Shown here: piece after piece, positions 8,029 through 19,986 of the stretch
Layout: every line of letters starts with the position of its first letter
Position numbering within the stretch: the first letter of the stretch is position 1
Source: Woeseiaceae bacterium
GTDB lineage: Bacteria > Pseudomonadota > Gammaproteobacteria > Steroidobacterales > Woeseiaceae
NCBI GenBank assembly: GCA_021773035.1
Contig: JAJFKU010000018.1
Location: 40,181 to 104,180 of the forward strand
Direction of reading: 5' to 3'
Length of the DNA stretch: 64,000 bases
Position numbers and translations under genes: made by a program
Notes under the pieces: model-generated
The model's database searches: none
Seen by the model: only the letters and a program-made list of their open reading frames with translations
What the model was told of the DNA's origin: nothing

Positions 8029-11000
8029 ATGCTTGAACTGCCCGGGCAATCGGCCCTCTCGACTTTCCGTATTGCCAAGCTGGTACGTTCGCTGAAGCGT
8101 GCCGATGAACGTGTCGAATCGCTGCAGGCGCGCTATGTATTCTTCGCAGACTGCAATGCAGAGTTGTCCCGTGAACAACGATTGCGGCTGGATGCCTTGC
8201 TGTTGTCCGGCGAAAAGCCGGCAAAACTCAAGAGGGGCGCGAGCAAGCTGGTTGTCGTGCCGCGGCCCGGAACTATCTCACCCTGGTCGTCAAAGGCGAC
8301 GGACATTGCCCGGGCCTGTGATATCGATGCCGTGGATCGCATCGAGCGCGGTATTCAATATGCGCTGAAGTTCTCTGCCAAGGTCGACAGCGATGCCCTG
8401 ATGAATGTTGCGACGCGGCTCTTTGATCGCATGACGGAGGCCGTTTTTACCGACAGTGCTCAGGCTGAGTTGCTGTTCGAGACTCGCGAGGCGGCGCCGG
8501 TCGCCAGAATACCCCTGTCCGCCGAAGGGCGAGATGCACTGCTTGCGGCCAATGTCAGCCTGGGGCTTGCGCTGAGCGCTGACGAGATCGACTATCTCGT
8601 TACCAGCTACGCCGATCTCGAGCGCGATCCGACGGACGCGGAGCTGATGATGTTTGCGCAGGCAAACTCGGAACACTGTCGCCACAAGATTTTCAACGCG
8701 AGCTGGGTCATCGACGGCGAAAAGCAGGAAAAACGCCTGTTCGGGATGATCAAGTCGACGACTGAGAAGACGCCGGACGGTGTAATTTCCGCCTATAGCG
8801 ACAACGCTGCCGTCATCGAGGGGTCCAGCGCTGCGCGTCTGATGCCGGCGAGCAGCGACCGCGAATTCACTTATGTCGATGAGCCGATACATATCCTCCT
8901 GAAGGTGGAGACGCACAATCATCCAACTGCGATTTCTCCGTTCGCCGGTGCTGCGACCGGCGCCGGTGGAGAGATTCGTGACGAGGGTGCGACCGGGTTG
9001 GGCGCGAAACCCAAGGCCGGCCTGTCGGGCTTTACCGTATCGCATCTTCGCATACCCGGATACGTGCAGCCGTGGGAGGACGATTTTCCACATCCCGAGC
9101 GCATGGCAACGCCGCTCGAAATAATGCTCGATGGGCCGATCGGTGCCGCGGCGTTTAACAACGAGTTCGGCCGGCCGAATCTGGCGGGCTATTTTCGCAC
9201 CTATGAAAGTCGCCTGCCGGGTTTGCCGGACAACGAAATACGCGGTTATCACAAACCGATCATGATCGCCGGCGGTGTTGGCAATGTACGCGCGGAACAC
9301 GCCTGCAAGATCGACGTGCCGGTGGGTGCGAAGATCGTCGTTATTGGCGGTCCGGCAATGCTCATCGGGCTCGGCGGTGGCGCAGCGTCGTCGTTGTCCA
9401 GCGGTGCTTCGACTGAGGACCTCGATTTTGCGTCGGTGCAACGCGGCAATCCGGAAATCGAGCGTCGTGCCCAGGAAGTTATCGATCGTTGCTGGGCGAT
9501 GGGCGAAGATAATCCCATCTTGCTGATTCACGATGTCGGCGCAGGGGGCTTGTCGAACGCGGTGCCTGAGGCCGTTGATCACAGCAAGCACGGCGCTATG
9601 ATCGAACTGCGGGAGGTCGCCAACGCAGAGCCAGGTATGTCGCCTATGGGTATCTGGTGCAACGAGGCGCAGGAGCGCTACGTGTTACTTGTCAGTGAAG
9701 ACCGGATCGCGGAGTTCAGTTCGCTGTGCGAACGTGAGCGCTGTCCGGCGTCGGTCGTTGGCACCTTGACCGGAGACGGTAACCTGGTCGTGAACGATCG
9801 TGATTTCGATAATCGCGCCGTCGATATGCCGATGCAGATGTTGCTCGGCAATCCACCCAAAATGGAACGCGACGTGACGCGGCAGTCGCTGCCGGAAGAG
9901 GATTTGAACCTTGAAGGCATCGAGCTTTCGGAAGCTGCTATGCGGGTGCTGCGATTCCCCGCCGTCGCCGACAAGTCGTTCCTGATTCACATCGGCGACC
10001 GTACCGTAGGCGGTCTCTCCGCTCGCGATCAGCTGATCGGGCCCTGGCAGGTGCCGGTGGGTGACGTTGCGATCACATCGTCCGGCTTCACCGGCATAAC
10101 GGGCGAGGCGATGGCAATGGGTGAGCGCACGCCGCTCGCAGCGACGAACGCACCGGCCTCGGGTCGCATCGCCGTTAGCGAGGCGATCACAAATATCGCC
10201 GCGGCACCGATAGCGGACCTTAGCAAGGTGCGCTTGTCCGCGAACTGGATGGCCGCAGCGGGACATCCGGGCGAAGACGCAAACTTGTTCGATACCGTAA
10301 AGGCGGTTGGCGACGAGCTATGCCGGAAAATCGGGGTTGCCATCCCGGTCGGTAAAGATTCCATGTCGATGCGAACGTGCTGGGAGGATGAACAGGGAGA
10401 ACACCAGGTCGTCGCGCCGGTGTCGTTGATCGTGTCAGCGTTTGCGCCGGTTACCGACGTTACGAAGCACCTGACACCGCAGCTGCGACAGACCGAGGAT
10501 ACCAGCTACCTGTTGTTATTCGATCTTGCGCAGGGCGCCAACCGGATGGGTGGTTCCTGCCTGATGCAGTCCTACGGTCGCAGCGGTGGACGAACCGCCG
10601 ATCTCGACGACGCAGAACTGCTCAAAGGTTTTTTTGCCGCCATTCAGGAAATGAACGCTCGCGGTATGCTGCTTGCCTATCATGATCGCAGCGACGGCGG
10701 TTTGTTCGCGACGGTAGCTGAGATGGTGTTCGCGAGTCGGGTCGGCGTGTCCCTGTCTTTGAGCGGTTCGCGGGTCGACCTGCTCAGGCAGTTGTTCAAC
10801 GAAGAGCCGGGTGCCGTTGTCCAGGTTGAAAAGAACAAGCTAACGCAAGTGCAGATGGTGCTGGATCGCCACGGTGTTGCGGCTTCGGCGATTGGCCGCG
10901 TAGGTGGCAGCGCCGGGTTGATCGTGCAGGGCGACGATGATGTGGTTCTGCAGATGGATCGCGCGACAATGCAGCGCGAGTGGTCCGGGATGAGCTATCG

Positions 11001-11907
11001 AATTCAGGCTTTACGCGATAACCCGACGACTGCGAAAGAAGAGTTTGATCGCATTCTCGATGACAAGGACCCGGGCCTGCACGCCAGACTGACCTTCGAC
11101 CCGTCCGACGATATCTGTCGTGGCGTTGTCGGCGGTTCTCCGCCGCGTGTCGCGATTCTTCGTGAGCAGGGTGTTAACAGTCAGTATGAGATGGCGGCGG
11201 CGTTCATGCGCGCCGGTTTTGCGGCCGTTGATGTGCACATGAGTGATCTGTTGTCAGGGCGCGATACGCTGGACAATTACCAGGGGCTTGTTGCCTGCGG
11301 TGGGTTTTCCTTCGGCGATGTACTGGGAGCCGGCGGCGGCTGGGCAAAATCCGTGCTCTACCATGCGCGGACCCGGGACCAGTTTGCCGCTTTCTTTGCG
11401 CGCAGCGACAGCTTTGCTCTCGGCGTTTGTAACGGTTGTCAGATGCTCTCGCATCTGCGTGAGCTGATTCCGGGCGCCGACCACTGGCCGCGGTTTCTGC
11501 GCAATACATCCGAGCAGTTCGAGGCGCGACTGAGTCTTGTGGAGGTTGTCGAAAGCCCGTCGTTGTTCCTGCAGGGCATGGCCGGTTCCAGGATGCCGAT
11601 CGCAACGTCGCATGGCGAAGGCAGAGCGGTGTTCGACGACGATACGGCGCGCTATACATCGTCGTACACGATTGCGCTGCGCTACGTCGATAACTACGGT
11701 GGCGTTGCAGATACCTACCCGGCGAACCCGAATGGGTCGACGGACGGGGTCTGTGGTTTGAGCAACGACGACGGCCGCGTAAGCATCATGATGCCGCATC
11801 CGGAACGCGTAGCCATGACGCGTCAGAATTCCTGGCACCCGGACGATTGGAGCGATGAGGGACCGTGGATGCGGATGTTCCGCAACGCCAGAGTCGCGGT
11901 GGGATAA
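8029..11907 (+). CDS. purL: Phosphoribosylformylglycinamidine synthase
   Basis: The fourth step of purine synthesis: FGAR plus glutamine and ATP gives FGAM. At 1292 residues it is the large single-chain type of gammaproteobacteria (E. coli 1295). Visible landmarks are [13 protein letters not shown] and [20 protein letters not shown] in the first synthase half, [22 protein letters not shown] in the second half, and a C-terminal class I glutaminase with the nucleophile in GVCNGCQM and the His/Glu of PHPERV. The ATG start gives [14 protein letters not shown], the usual beginning. It ends 1 bp before the convergent hypothetical gene. Confidence 0.98.
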   Translation: MLELPGQSALSTFRIAKLVRSLKRADERVESLQARYVFFADCNAELSREQRLRLDALLLSGEKPAKLKRGASKLVVVPRPGTISPWSSKATDIARACDIDAVDRIERGIQYALKFSAKVDSDALMNVATRLFDRMTEAVFTDSAQAELLFETREAAPVARIPLSAEGRDALLAANVSLGLALSADEIDYLVTSYADLERDPTDAELMMFAQANSEHCRHKIFNASWVIDGEKQEKRLFGMIKSTTEKTPDGVISAYSDNAAVIEGSSAARLMPASSDREFTYVDEPIHILLKVETHNHPTAISPFAGAATGAGGEIRDEGATGLGAKPKAGLSGFTVSHLRIPGYVQPWEDDFPHPERMATPLEIMLDGPIGAAAFNNEFGRPNLAGYFRTYESRLPGLPDNEIRGYHKPIMIAGGVGNVRAEHACKIDVPVGAKIVVIGGPAMLIGLGGGAASSLSSGASTEDLDFASVQRGNPEIERRAQEVIDRCWAMGEDNPILLIHDVGAGGLSNAVPEAVDHSKHGAMIELREVANAEPGMSPMGIWCNEAQERYVLLVSEDRIAEFSSLCERERCPASVVGTLTGDGNLVVNDRDFDNRAVDMPMQMLLGNPPKMERDVTRQSLPEEDLNLEGIELSEAAMRVLRFPAVADKSFLIHIGDRTVGGLSARDQLIGPWQVPVGDVAITSSGFTGITGEAMAMGERTPLAATNAPASGRIAVSEAITNIAAAPIADLSKVRLSANWMAAAGHPGEDANLFDTVKAVGDELCRKIGVAIPVGKDSMSMRTCWEDEQGEHQVVAPVSLIVSAFAPVTDVTKHLTPQLRQTEDTSYLLLFDLAQGANRMGGSCLMQSYGRSGGRTADLDDAELLKGFFAAIQEMNARGMLLAYHDRSDGGLFATVAEMVFASRVGVSLSLSGSRVDLLRQLFNEEPGAVVQVEKNKLTQVQMVLDRHGVAASAIGRVGGSAGLIVQGDDDVVLQMDRATMQREWSGMSYRIQALRDNPTTAKEEFDRILDDKDPGLHARLTFDPSDDICRGVVGGSPPRVAILREQGVNSQYEMAAAFMRAGFAAVDVHMSDLLSGRDTLDNYQGLVACGGFSFGDVLGAGGGWAKSVLYHARTRDQFAAFFARSDSFALGVCNGCQMLSHLRELIPGADHWPRFLRNTSEQFEARLSLVEVVESPSLFLQGMAGSRMPIATSHGEGRAVFDDDTARYTSSYTIALRYVDNYGGVADTYPANPNGSTDGVCGLSNDDGRVSIMMPHPERVAMTRQNSWHPDDWSDEGPWMRMFRNARVAVG

Positions 11908-11908
11908 G

Positions 11909-12598
11909 TCAGGCGGATTGCAGGTCGCTGTTTGCTTCCGAGACAAAGAACCGCCGCACTTTGATGGCGCGCGTGAGTTTTCCGCGGCGAACGAAGCACT
12001 GGTAAAACATGTCTTTGAGAACTTCGAGCAGAATGCCTGCCTGCGCGCGATTCAGGGTTGGCAGATCTTCATCCTGACCCACACTAAACAATATGGATTT
12101 GATGGGAGCGAAGATCTCGTCATCGATGCCGGCGATATCACGGGCCGTCATTACTTCTTCGAAGGCACGTAGCTTGCCGCCTTCGCCCAGCGCTGCAAAA
12201 GAACTCATGGCGGCGCGCCGGCACATCGAGGCAAAGGCATTGAAGCTGTTATTCGAATAACAGGCGAGCGCTTCGCGAAACATGACCTCGGTGTGTTTCG
12301 GCAGGTAGGAGAATGCGAATCTTTCTTTTGGCCGCTCGAGTTCGACGAAATTGCGCAGCAGTTCTACCCGCTTGTCCGAGTACTCGCGTACCGAGAACCT
12401 GAGAAAAACCGGGGAGAGACAGGCATCGCATTGGTAAACAAGACCGACATGTTTCGGTTTGTCGCGCAGCAGCGCCGCTGCGTCCGGAACGGATTGGGGA
12501 CTCATGTGAGCGTAGATGCCGCAGTATGGGCACTCGAGTCCGAAACGTTCTTCGGGTTCGCTCTCCATCCCCCGGTCATTGTCGATAACGATTGACAT
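11909..12598 (-). CDS. DUF4145-like protein with zinc-ribbon-like N-terminus
   Basis: A 229-residue soluble protein. Near the N-terminus, paired cysteines (CPYC and CDAC about 35 residues apart) look like a zinc ribbon. The rest is helical, with ACYSNNSFNAFASMCRRAAMSSFAALG in the style of DUF4145 domains. Those domains often occur with restriction or nucleic-acid-linked proteins, but no function is set. An internal ATG at 12568 has a G-run before it and could be the true start. The gene sits between convergent purL and a membrane protein gene on the same strand. Its function is unknown. Confidence 0.65.
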   Translation of the reverse strand: MSIVIDNDRGMESEPEERFGLECPYCGIYAHMSPQSVPDAAALLRDKPKHVGLVYQCDACLSPVFLRFSVREYSDKRVELLRNFVELERPKERFAFSYLPKHTEVMFREALACYSNNSFNAFASMCRRAAMSSFAALGEGGKLRAFEEVMTARDIAGIDDEIFAPIKSILFSVGQDEDLPTLNRAQAGILLEVLKDMFYQCFVRRGKLTRAIKVRRFFVSEANSDLQSA

Positions 12599-12691
12599 TC
12601 TTTACGATGATTTCGTTTTTATGTGTTCTGGATTCGAGTATGCACCATGAAGCTCAAACCGCCGCTTGTGCTTAACATAATAATAGAATCC

Positions 12692-13348
12692 TCATTGCCC
12701 CCAGTCGCCAACGGCGTTGCGCGCGGCTTCATTGAGCGGGCGTGCCAGCAACGCGGTTCTGCTCAACGATACTTCGAAGCGTGCGCCATCGGCCATCGGT
12801 AAATAAGTCGCCGTTCCATAGTAGGCGTCGACGCCGGGCATCAACAATGGAAATCTTCGCGCGACACGCCAGACATCGAGGGTTAAGTCCTCCGACAGCG
12901 CATGCACTGATCGTTGCGCCGATAACTCCTGGTCAATACTCGCATAACGGCCGCTGAGGCGATCGAGCTGGTAGAGCGGATCGAGCCCCAGCAACGTCGC
13001 TGGCGGCTTCCAGTTGACGACGCGCGCATCCATCTGCCACTCGTCACCACGTAGCTCGAAGACACGATCCATTCTTCCGTCGACCATGACGCGAGCCGTG
13101 AAGACACGCGGCGCAGATTGCGAAAACTCAATCTGGCTTACGACCTGTTCTTCTACGAGGCGGCCATAGCCGTAGTAGCTGAATACGAGCAGGATGCAGG
13201 CGCCGCCCATTGAGCCGGAAACAACGCCGCCGGCCAGCGAGCGGGTCGCCCGAACGGGCCGTCGCCGTCGCGCGTGGCGAGCCATGGAAAACACGAAGTA
13301 CAGGGCGATGACGACGAAGGCGGCAGTGGCTGTCAGCAACAGGTTCAT
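12692..13348 (-). CDS. Conserved two-helix membrane protein of unknown function
   Basis: Residues ~1-24 (LLLTATAAFVVIALYFVFSM) and ~43-62 form two membrane helices separated by a very basic cytoplasmic stretch ARHARRRRPVRATR. The remaining ~155 residues should lie in the periplasm. They contain RVMVDGRMDRVFELRGDEWQMDARVVNW and end with DAYYGTATYLPM and SLSRTALLARPLN. I recognise this only as a type of conserved hypothetical seen in gammaproteobacteria and sometimes loosely labelled multidrug efflux; it has none of the features of a transporter. It lies 20 bp after ettA on the same strand and may be cotranscribed with it. Confidence 0.65.
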   Translation of the reverse strand: MNLLLTATAAFVVIALYFVFSMARHARRRRPVRATRSLAGGVVSGSMGGACILLVFSYYGYGRLVEEQVVSQIEFSQSAPRVFTARVMVDGRMDRVFELRGDEWQMDARVVNWKPPATLLGLDPLYQLDRLSGRYASIDQELSAQRSVHALSEDLTLDVWRVARRFPLLMPGVDAYYGTATYLPMADGARFEVSLSRTALLARPLNEAARNAVGDWGQ

Positions 13349-13368
13349 CGTGTGCGCTCCGTGATGGC

Positions 13369-15042
<1,674 letters not shown>

Positions 15043-15109
15043 GATCGGACCGATAGTTAAGGAGCGCGCATTATCCGGTATTTATGGTGTGCAGCGTCAA
15101 GTGTCGTGG

Positions 15110-15139
15110 TTGACATGACCGCAAATTTAAATCTACACT
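15110..15139 (+). promoter_or_regulatory. Predicted sigma70 promoter for the blaI-type operon
   Basis: A perfect -35 TTGACA at 15110-15115 is followed, after an 18-bp spacer, by TACACT at 15134-15139 (4 of 6 matches to the -10 consensus). The -10 element lies inside the left arm of the inverted repeat at 15131-15168, so a bound repressor would block it. Confidence 0.55.
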
Positions 15140-15168
15140 TGTAGAACTTATCTTCTACAAGTGTAGAT
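15131..15168. promoter_or_regulatory. Perfect 16-bp inverted repeat, predicted BlaI-type operator
   Basis: The arms atctacacttgtagaa (15131-15146) and ttctacaagtgtagat (15153-15168) are exact reverse complements with a 6-bp spacer. Each arm also contains a near-palindromic ctacacttgtag core, like the TACA...TGTA boxes bound by BlaI/MecI dimers. The repeat covers the predicted -10 and ends 6 bp before the ATG of the BlaI-type gene, so autorepression is likely. Two dimers could bind, one per arm. Confidence 0.75.
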
Positions 15169-15174
15169 AATCAG

Positions 15175-15567
15175 ATGAAGACCAGAAAACTTTCCGATTT
15201 CGAGCTTGAGGTACTGCAGCAGCTTTGGCGGCTCGAGCAGGCAACGACTCCCGAGGTTCACAAGCAGATCGCGGCCAAGCGGGACGTCAAATATTCGACC
15301 GTGCGAACCATTGTCGACCGCCTGGAGCAAAAGGGTGCCATCGAGCGGCTGCCGCAGGCCGGACGTGCTGTCGTCTTTCGGCCTTTGCTCAGCCGGAAAG
15401 ATGTTTCCCTACCGATGACACGCCGTTTCGTCGACCGGGTCTTCGGCGGGGACTCCCGGCCCCTGCTGAGTCACTTACTCGGCAACGAGCCGTTGAATAC
15501 CGAGGATCTGGACTATCTGGAATCCGTTATCGCCCGCAGGAAAAAGGACCTCGCCGATGACGATTAA
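15175..15567 (+). CDS. BlaI/MecI/CopY-family transcriptional repressor
   Basis: A 130-residue winged-helix repressor. The N-terminal domain LSDFELEVLQQLWRLEQATTPEVHKQI with VKYSTVRTIVDRLEQKGAIER is the standard BlaI DNA-binding fold, and the C-terminal helices dimerise. In the studied systems (BlaI, MecI) the partner membrane protease BlaR1/MecR1 triggers cleavage of the repressor. Here the M56 protease gene overlaps by 11 bp, so the pair forms one unit. The operator just upstream predicts self-regulation. The other targets are unknown; no beta-lactamase lies in the window. No clear ribosome-binding site precedes the ATG. Confidence 0.93.
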   Translation: MKTRKLSDFELEVLQQLWRLEQATTPEVHKQIAAKRDVKYSTVRTIVDRLEQKGAIERLPQAGRAVVFRPLLSRKDVSLPMTRRFVDRVFGGDSRPLLSHLLGNEPLNTEDLDYLESVIARRKKDLADDD

Positions 15568-17077
15568 TTACTGGCTGACGAACGCCGGTTTGAGCGTTCT
15601 CGTTCTGCTCGGGCTCTTTCTGCTGCGATCGGCGCCACCGAGGCCGAAGTTGTGGATGTGTCTTGCCGCCGTCACTGCCTGGTGCATACCCTGGCCCATG
15701 CTGTCGTCTCTCTGGCGCTCGAGTGACCTGTTTGTCCGCTACGTCAGGGTGGATCAGTTGCAGTCGTTGCCACTTCATTCGATCAGTCTCCCGCCGGTGT
15801 CAGCAGCCGCTGCGGTTCCGTGGACCTGGATCTTGGTTGCTGCGAGCGCTCTCGGTTTGCTCGTGTTTTTTTACAGGGTCTTCAAGGATCGCAAACAGCA
15901 GAAAGCATGGATGCAGAACGCCGAAGCTGTCCCTGATTGCTGGCGGCAGGCCGGATACCCGGATACAGGTATTCCCGTTCTGGCCGTCGATGAACTGGAC
16001 AACGCCTTTGTCAGCGGATATCGACATCCGGCCGTCTGGATAGGCCGCTCGCAGCTCGCGAGTCCGGCCCTGCCAAGCATATTGCGGCATGAACTCGCGC
16101 ACATTCGACAGCATGACAACCTGATTCTATTGTTCCTGGCCTTGCTCGCCGATCTTTTCTGGTGGAATCCGCTGGTCCGATTACTGGTCCGCCAGGCGCG
16201 TCGTTATCTCGAGCTGAGCTGCGACTACGTGTGCCAGAAGTCGTCTCCGGGTTACCGCGAAGATCTTGCCGGCGAACTGCTGAATCGTGAATACCGGGCG
16301 CTGCAGTCCAGGCTCATCAGTCCGGTTTTCCGCGATCGGAATTTCAATGTATATCGTGTTCGCCAACTTGCCAGGGAGATTTCCATGAATGGCCGCCATG
16401 TTTTACTGCTCGGAGTGTTTACCGTCGTCAGTGTCGTTTTGGTTTCAAACGTCGCGATCAGCCAGGTGGTTCCGGACGAGCGGCAAATCGTTACTCATCT
16501 AACCCTCGAAGTCGTCACGACCGCAAGCGATGGCAGCATAGACAGGCGAAGTATAGTGACCGAATTTGCTGGCGAACCGGAGGTCAGGAAATTGCTGGAC
16601 TTGGCCCGAACCGCGGATGTGACGCTCGATACGCGTATGGAAAACGAGTTTCGGCGAGTCATAAAAATAGAGAGCAGCGATCTTGCCGAGGTACACAAGG
16701 TGATGGCGGCGTTTGAAGGCACCGGGATGGAGTTCATTCGCGATAGTCGCGCTATTCGCGATACCGGGCGCCACATCTTTCTCGAATTAGGCTTCACGGC
16801 AGCCGACGTAGCGCCATTTTCCGTGTCACTGGCGCCGAACATCGGAGAATGGACGGGAGTAACCGTCGGCGACTACCTGCTGCGCATACGAACAGATCTG
16901 TCCGGCGCAAGAGGCCAGCAGACGGTGTTGCTATCGACGGAAATCAGCAGAGTGGAAGAGCAAAGCTTCACGTTGCTTGCGACGCCAAGGGTGGCCACCG
17001 AGTTCGGCAAGGAGGTGCTGGTTGACGTGGGCGAATCGGCTTTATCGCTGACTTTGCTGCCGCGTCAATCTCTCTAG
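15557..17077 (+). CDS. M56-family (BlaR1-like) membrane metalloprotease
   Basis: A 506-residue integral membrane protein. Hydrophobic helices lie near residues 8-24, 32-52 and 92-112, with further ones after the active site and near 285-303. The zinc motif HELAH (His178-His182) followed by IRQHDN and CDYVCQ marks the M56 protease domain. The ~200 residues after the last helix, presumably periplasmic, are beta-rich and have no SxxK/SxN/KTG penicillin-binding motifs, unlike true BlaR1. The signal it senses is therefore probably not a beta-lactam. It should inactivate the cognate BlaI-type repressor encoded just upstream, with which it overlaps. The sensor domain is of unknown family. Confidence 0.85.
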   Translation: MTINYWLTNAGLSVLVLLGLFLLRSAPPRPKLWMCLAAVTAWCIPWPMLSSLWRSSDLFVRYVRVDQLQSLPLHSISLPPVSAAAAVPWTWILVAASALGLLVFFYRVFKDRKQQKAWMQNAEAVPDCWRQAGYPDTGIPVLAVDELDNAFVSGYRHPAVWIGRSQLASPALPSILRHELAHIRQHDNLILLFLALLADLFWWNPLVRLLVRQARRYLELSCDYVCQKSSPGYREDLAGELLNREYRALQSRLISPVFRDRNFNVYRVRQLAREISMNGRHVLLLGVFTVVSVVLVSNVAISQVVPDERQIVTHLTLEVVTTASDGSIDRRSIVTEFAGEPEVRKLLDLARTADVTLDTRMENEFRRVIKIESSDLAEVHKVMAAFEGTGMEFIRDSRAIRDTGRHIFLELGFTAADVAPFSVSLAPNIGEWTGVTVGDYLLRIRTDLSGARGQQTVLLSTEISRVEEQSFTLLATPRVATEFGKEVLVDVGESALSLTLLPRQSL

Positions 17078-17187
17078 GGCGTCAATCCCGCAAGGACTGA
17101 AGGTGTTCGCGCGGCGCGTGCCGGCAGCACTCGTCGTCGGCGGCTCTACGAGGTATGCTGCAGCTCACCAAGCCACCGAAGGTGTCC

Positions 17188-18138
17188 ATGAGCGGCAAAG
17201 TGCTGGTTTACCGGGGTAAGGAGATCGCCGCCTACGGCTTTGGCGATCCGCATCCGTTCGGCACAGATCGGCACGATGTGTTCCACGCGGAGCTCGATAA
17301 AGCCGGCCTGTCAGACTCAATTGACTATGGTCACCCGCGTCCGGCGCTGGTCGATGAGCTGGCGCTGTTCCATACTGCTGAATACATCGACAAGGTCTCG
17401 CGTCTGTCGGCTGTGGGCAAAGGCTGGCTCGACGACGGTGACACTCCGGCGGTCCCGGGTATTTACGATTCGGCGTCGGCTGTTGTAGGCGCGGTTCTTT
17501 GCGCCGTCGACGAAGTCATGCACGGTAACTACAAACGCGCGTTTATCCCCATCGCCGGCTTGCATCATGCGGCACGCGATCGTGCGGCCGGTTTCTGTGT
17601 GTTCAATGACTGTGGCATAGCCGCGGAGTATCTGCGCAAGGAATTCAAGGTCAGACGCATTGCCTACGTTGACATCGACGCGCATCACGGCGACGGCGTT
17701 TTTTATGGCTTCGAGGACGATCCGGATCTGATTTTCGCGGATATCCACGAAGACGGGCGCCATCTTTACCCGGGCACCGGGGCGGCTGACGAAACGGGCA
17801 GCGGCAGGGCCCGCGGCACGAAACTCAATATTCCGATAGCGCCTGGTGCGGATGACAGTGATTTTCACGCCGCGTGGGCAAGAGTCGAGGCCTATCTTGA
17901 GGCTGCCAGACCGGAGTTCATATTGATGCAATGTGGCGCGGACAGCCTGGAGGGTGACCCGATTACCCATCTTTGCTGGACTGAGGAAGCGCATGCCATT
18001 GCCGCCGCCTCGTTGTGCCGCCTCGCGGACAAGTACTGCGAGGGCCGGATCATCGGTACCGGTGGCGGCGGCTACAATCGCCGCAACCTGGCCCGAGCCT
18101 GGACACGTGTCGTGCAATCCTTCGTGGAAACCGGCTAG
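17188..18138 (+). CDS. Histone-deacetylase-superfamily amidohydrolase
   Basis: A zinc amidohydrolase of the HDAC/AcuC/acetylpolyamine amidohydrolase superfamily. Visible catalytic features are the tandem histidines in [12 protein letters not shown], the zinc ligands in [10 protein letters not shown] and the D in GADSLEGD, and the transition-state tyrosine in [10 protein letters not shown]. Substrates could be acetyl-lysine in proteins (AcuC reactivates acetyl-CoA synthetase in Bacillus) or acetylpolyamines; the sequence alone does not decide. The start [10 protein letters not shown] has GAAGG six bases upstream; an ATG at 17155 would add 11 residues. It lies 110 bp after the M56 gene and 47 bp before glyA. 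Confidence 0.88.
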   Translation: MSGKVLVYRGKEIAAYGFGDPHPFGTDRHDVFHAELDKAGLSDSIDYGHPRPALVDELALFHTAEYIDKVSRLSAVGKGWLDDGDTPAVPGIYDSASAVVGAVLCAVDEVMHGNYKRAFIPIAGLHHAARDRAAGFCVFNDCGIAAEYLRKEFKVRRIAYVDIDAHHGDGVFYGFEDDPDLIFADIHEDGRHLYPGTGAADETGSGRARGTKLNIPIAPGADDSDFHAAWARVEAYLEAARPEFILMQCGADSLEGDPITHLCWTEEAHAIAAASLCRLADKYCEGRIIGTGGGGYNRRNLARAWTRVVQSFVETG

Positions 18139-18185
18139 CCGCACAGGTAACATTGCCGACTTTTCTGCCCTCCTGCGGAGTCTCC

Positions 18186-19439
18186 ATGTTTGACAAATCA
18201 ACGATGATCGAATCCTTCGATCCGGAAGTAGCCACAGCCATCGCTCACGAAAACCGCCGGCAGGAAGAACACATCGAACTCATTGCCTCCGAGAACTACG
18301 CCAGCCCGAACGTCATGGCGGCACAGGGCTCGAAGCTGACCAACAAATACGCGGAGGGCTATCCGGGCAAGCGTTACTACGGTGGCTGTGAATTCGTCGA
18401 CGATGTCGAGACGCTGGCCATTGAGCGTGCCAAACAACTGTTCGGCGCCGATTACGCCAATGTGCAGCCGCATTCCGGGTCGCAGGCTAACGCGGCCGTG
18501 TACCTGGCTCTGTTAAGCGCCGGGGACACCATACTCGGTATGAGCCTGTCCGATGGCGGGCATCTGACACACGGTTCCAAAGTGAACTTCTCCGGCAAGT
18601 TATTTAATGCCGTGCAATACGGGGTGCGGGCCGATACCGGGCTTATCGACTACGAACAGGTCGAGGCGCTGGCCGCCGAACACCAGCCAAAGATGATCGT
18701 CGCCGGATTCTCGGCCTACTCACAGGTCGTCGACTGGGCGCGGTTTCGCAAAATAGCCGACAGTGTCGGTGCGTACCTCTTCGTCGACATGGCGCACGTC
18801 GCCGGACTCGTTGCGACCGGTCACTACCCGAGCCCGATTGGTATTGCGGACGTGTGTACGACAACGACCCACAAAACCCTGCGCGGGCCACGCGGTGGTC
18901 TGATCCTGGCGCGGGCGAACGATGAACTCGCAAAGAAGTTCAATTCGCTGGTGTTTCCGGGCACGCAAGGCGGCCCGCTAATGCATGTGATCGCCGCGAA
19001 AGCCGTGGCGCTGAAAGAAGCGCTGCAGCCGGCATTCAAGGACTACCAGGCCAAAGTCTGCGAAAACGCCAAAGCTATGGCGGCTGTCCTCGCCGAGCGC
19101 GGTTATCCGATCGTGTCGGGCGGCACGGAGAATCACCTTATGCTGGTGAGCCTGATCGATCGTGGCATCACCGGCAAGGCGGCCGATGCGGCGCTGGGCC
19201 GCGCCTACATTACGGTTAACAAGAATACGGTGCCGAACGACCCGCAGTCGCCGTTCGTCACCAGCGGCCTGCGCCTGGGAACTCCTGCGATCACGACCCG
19301 TGGCTTCGGCGTCGAGGAAACCCGCCAACTCACTGGCTGGATAGCGGATATACTGGACGATGTCGACAACGAGGAAATTATCGATCGGGTCAGGAACCAG
19401 GTGCTGGATCTCTGTCAGAGATTCCCCGTCTATGGCTGA
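18186..19439 (+). CDS. glyA: Serine hydroxymethyltransferase
   Basis: A PLP enzyme interconverting serine and glycine with transfer of a one-carbon unit to tetrahydrofolate. The 417 residues equal E. coli GlyA. Landmarks are [12 protein letters not shown] near the start, [11 protein letters not shown], the PLP lysine in [13 protein letters not shown] (Lys230), and the C-terminal [13 protein letters not shown]. The ATG giving [12 protein letters not shown] is the conserved start and follows a ggag (gcggagtctcc); longer readings in this frame are not meaningful. glyA begins the run glyA-nrdR-ribD-ribE-ribBA-ribH-nusB-thiL-pgpA, all one strand with tiny gaps, a common gammaproteobacterial order. 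Confidence 0.98.
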   Translation: MFDKSTMIESFDPEVATAIAHENRRQEEHIELIASENYASPNVMAAQGSKLTNKYAEGYPGKRYYGGCEFVDDVETLAIERAKQLFGADYANVQPHSGSQANAAVYLALLSAGDTILGMSLSDGGHLTHGSKVNFSGKLFNAVQYGVRADTGLIDYEQVEALAAEHQPKMIVAGFSAYSQVVDWARFRKIADSVGAYLFVDMAHVAGLVATGHYPSPIGIADVCTTTTHKTLRGPRGGLILARANDELAKKFNSLVFPGTQGGPLMHVIAAKAVALKEALQPAFKDYQAKVCENAKAMAAVLAERGYPIVSGGTENHLMLVSLIDRGITGKAADAALGRAYITVNKNTVPNDPQSPFVTSGLRLGTPAITTRGFGVEETRQLTGWIADILDDVDNEEIIDRVRNQVLDLCQRFPVYG

Positions 19440-19459
19440 GCGCCCGATCAACTAACGCA

Positions 19460-19981
19460 ATGCACTGTCCGTTCTGCGCTCACGAAGAAACCAAGGTGAT
19501 CGACTCGCGTCTCGCGGGCGATGGCCGGCAGATACGGCGGCGGCGCCAGTGCCTGGCCTGTAACGAGCGCTTCACGACCTTCGAAACCGCGGAGCTGGTG
19601 ATGCCCCGTCTGATCAAGAACGACAATTCCCGCCAGCCATTCGACGAAGTCAAAGTTCGCAGCAGCATGGTGCGCGCCCTCGAAAAGCGTCCGGTACCGA
19701 GCGACGAACTCGAGCAGGCCATTGGTCGCGTGATCCATAAGTTAAGAACCATGGGCGAACGCGAAGTGCCGTCACGCCTGGTCGGCGAACTCGTGATGCA
19801 GGAGTTACACGAGCTCGACGAGGTCGCCTACGTGCGATTCGCATCGGTGTATCGCCGCTTCCAGGACATTACCGAGTTCGAGGACGAGATAAAACGCCTG
19901 CAGAAGATCTCGGAAACGGCGGCAAGCCGTGAGCAAATGTCCCTGCTGCCGGAACTGCTCGGCAAGAAAACCAAGAAATAA
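19460..19981 (+). CDS. nrdR: Transcriptional repressor NrdR
   Basis: A 173-residue repressor of ribonucleotide reductase genes. A zinc ribbon uses C3, C6, C31 and C34 (MHCPFC...CLAC), followed by RFTTFE, and then an ATP-cone domain (residues ~49-140) that senses ATP/dATP, with [20 protein letters not shown]. The length is slightly above the usual ~150 because of a charged C-terminal tail. It acts by binding paired NrdR boxes near nrd promoters; no such gene lies in this window. It is 20 bp after glyA and 5 bp before ribD. Confidence 0.97.
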   Translation: MHCPFCAHEETKVIDSRLAGDGRQIRRRRQCLACNERFTTFETAELVMPRLIKNDNSRQPFDEVKVRSSMVRALEKRPVPSDELEQAIGRVIHKLRTMGEREVPSRLVGELVMQELHELDEVAYVRFASVYRRFQDITEFEDEIKRLQKISETAASREQMSLLPELLGKKTKK

Positions 19982-19986
19982 CAGAC

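Noticed and set aside
8290..9591. 433-codon open frame on the minus strand inside purL
   Set aside because: Antisense shadow of purL; basic composition and no family resemblance.
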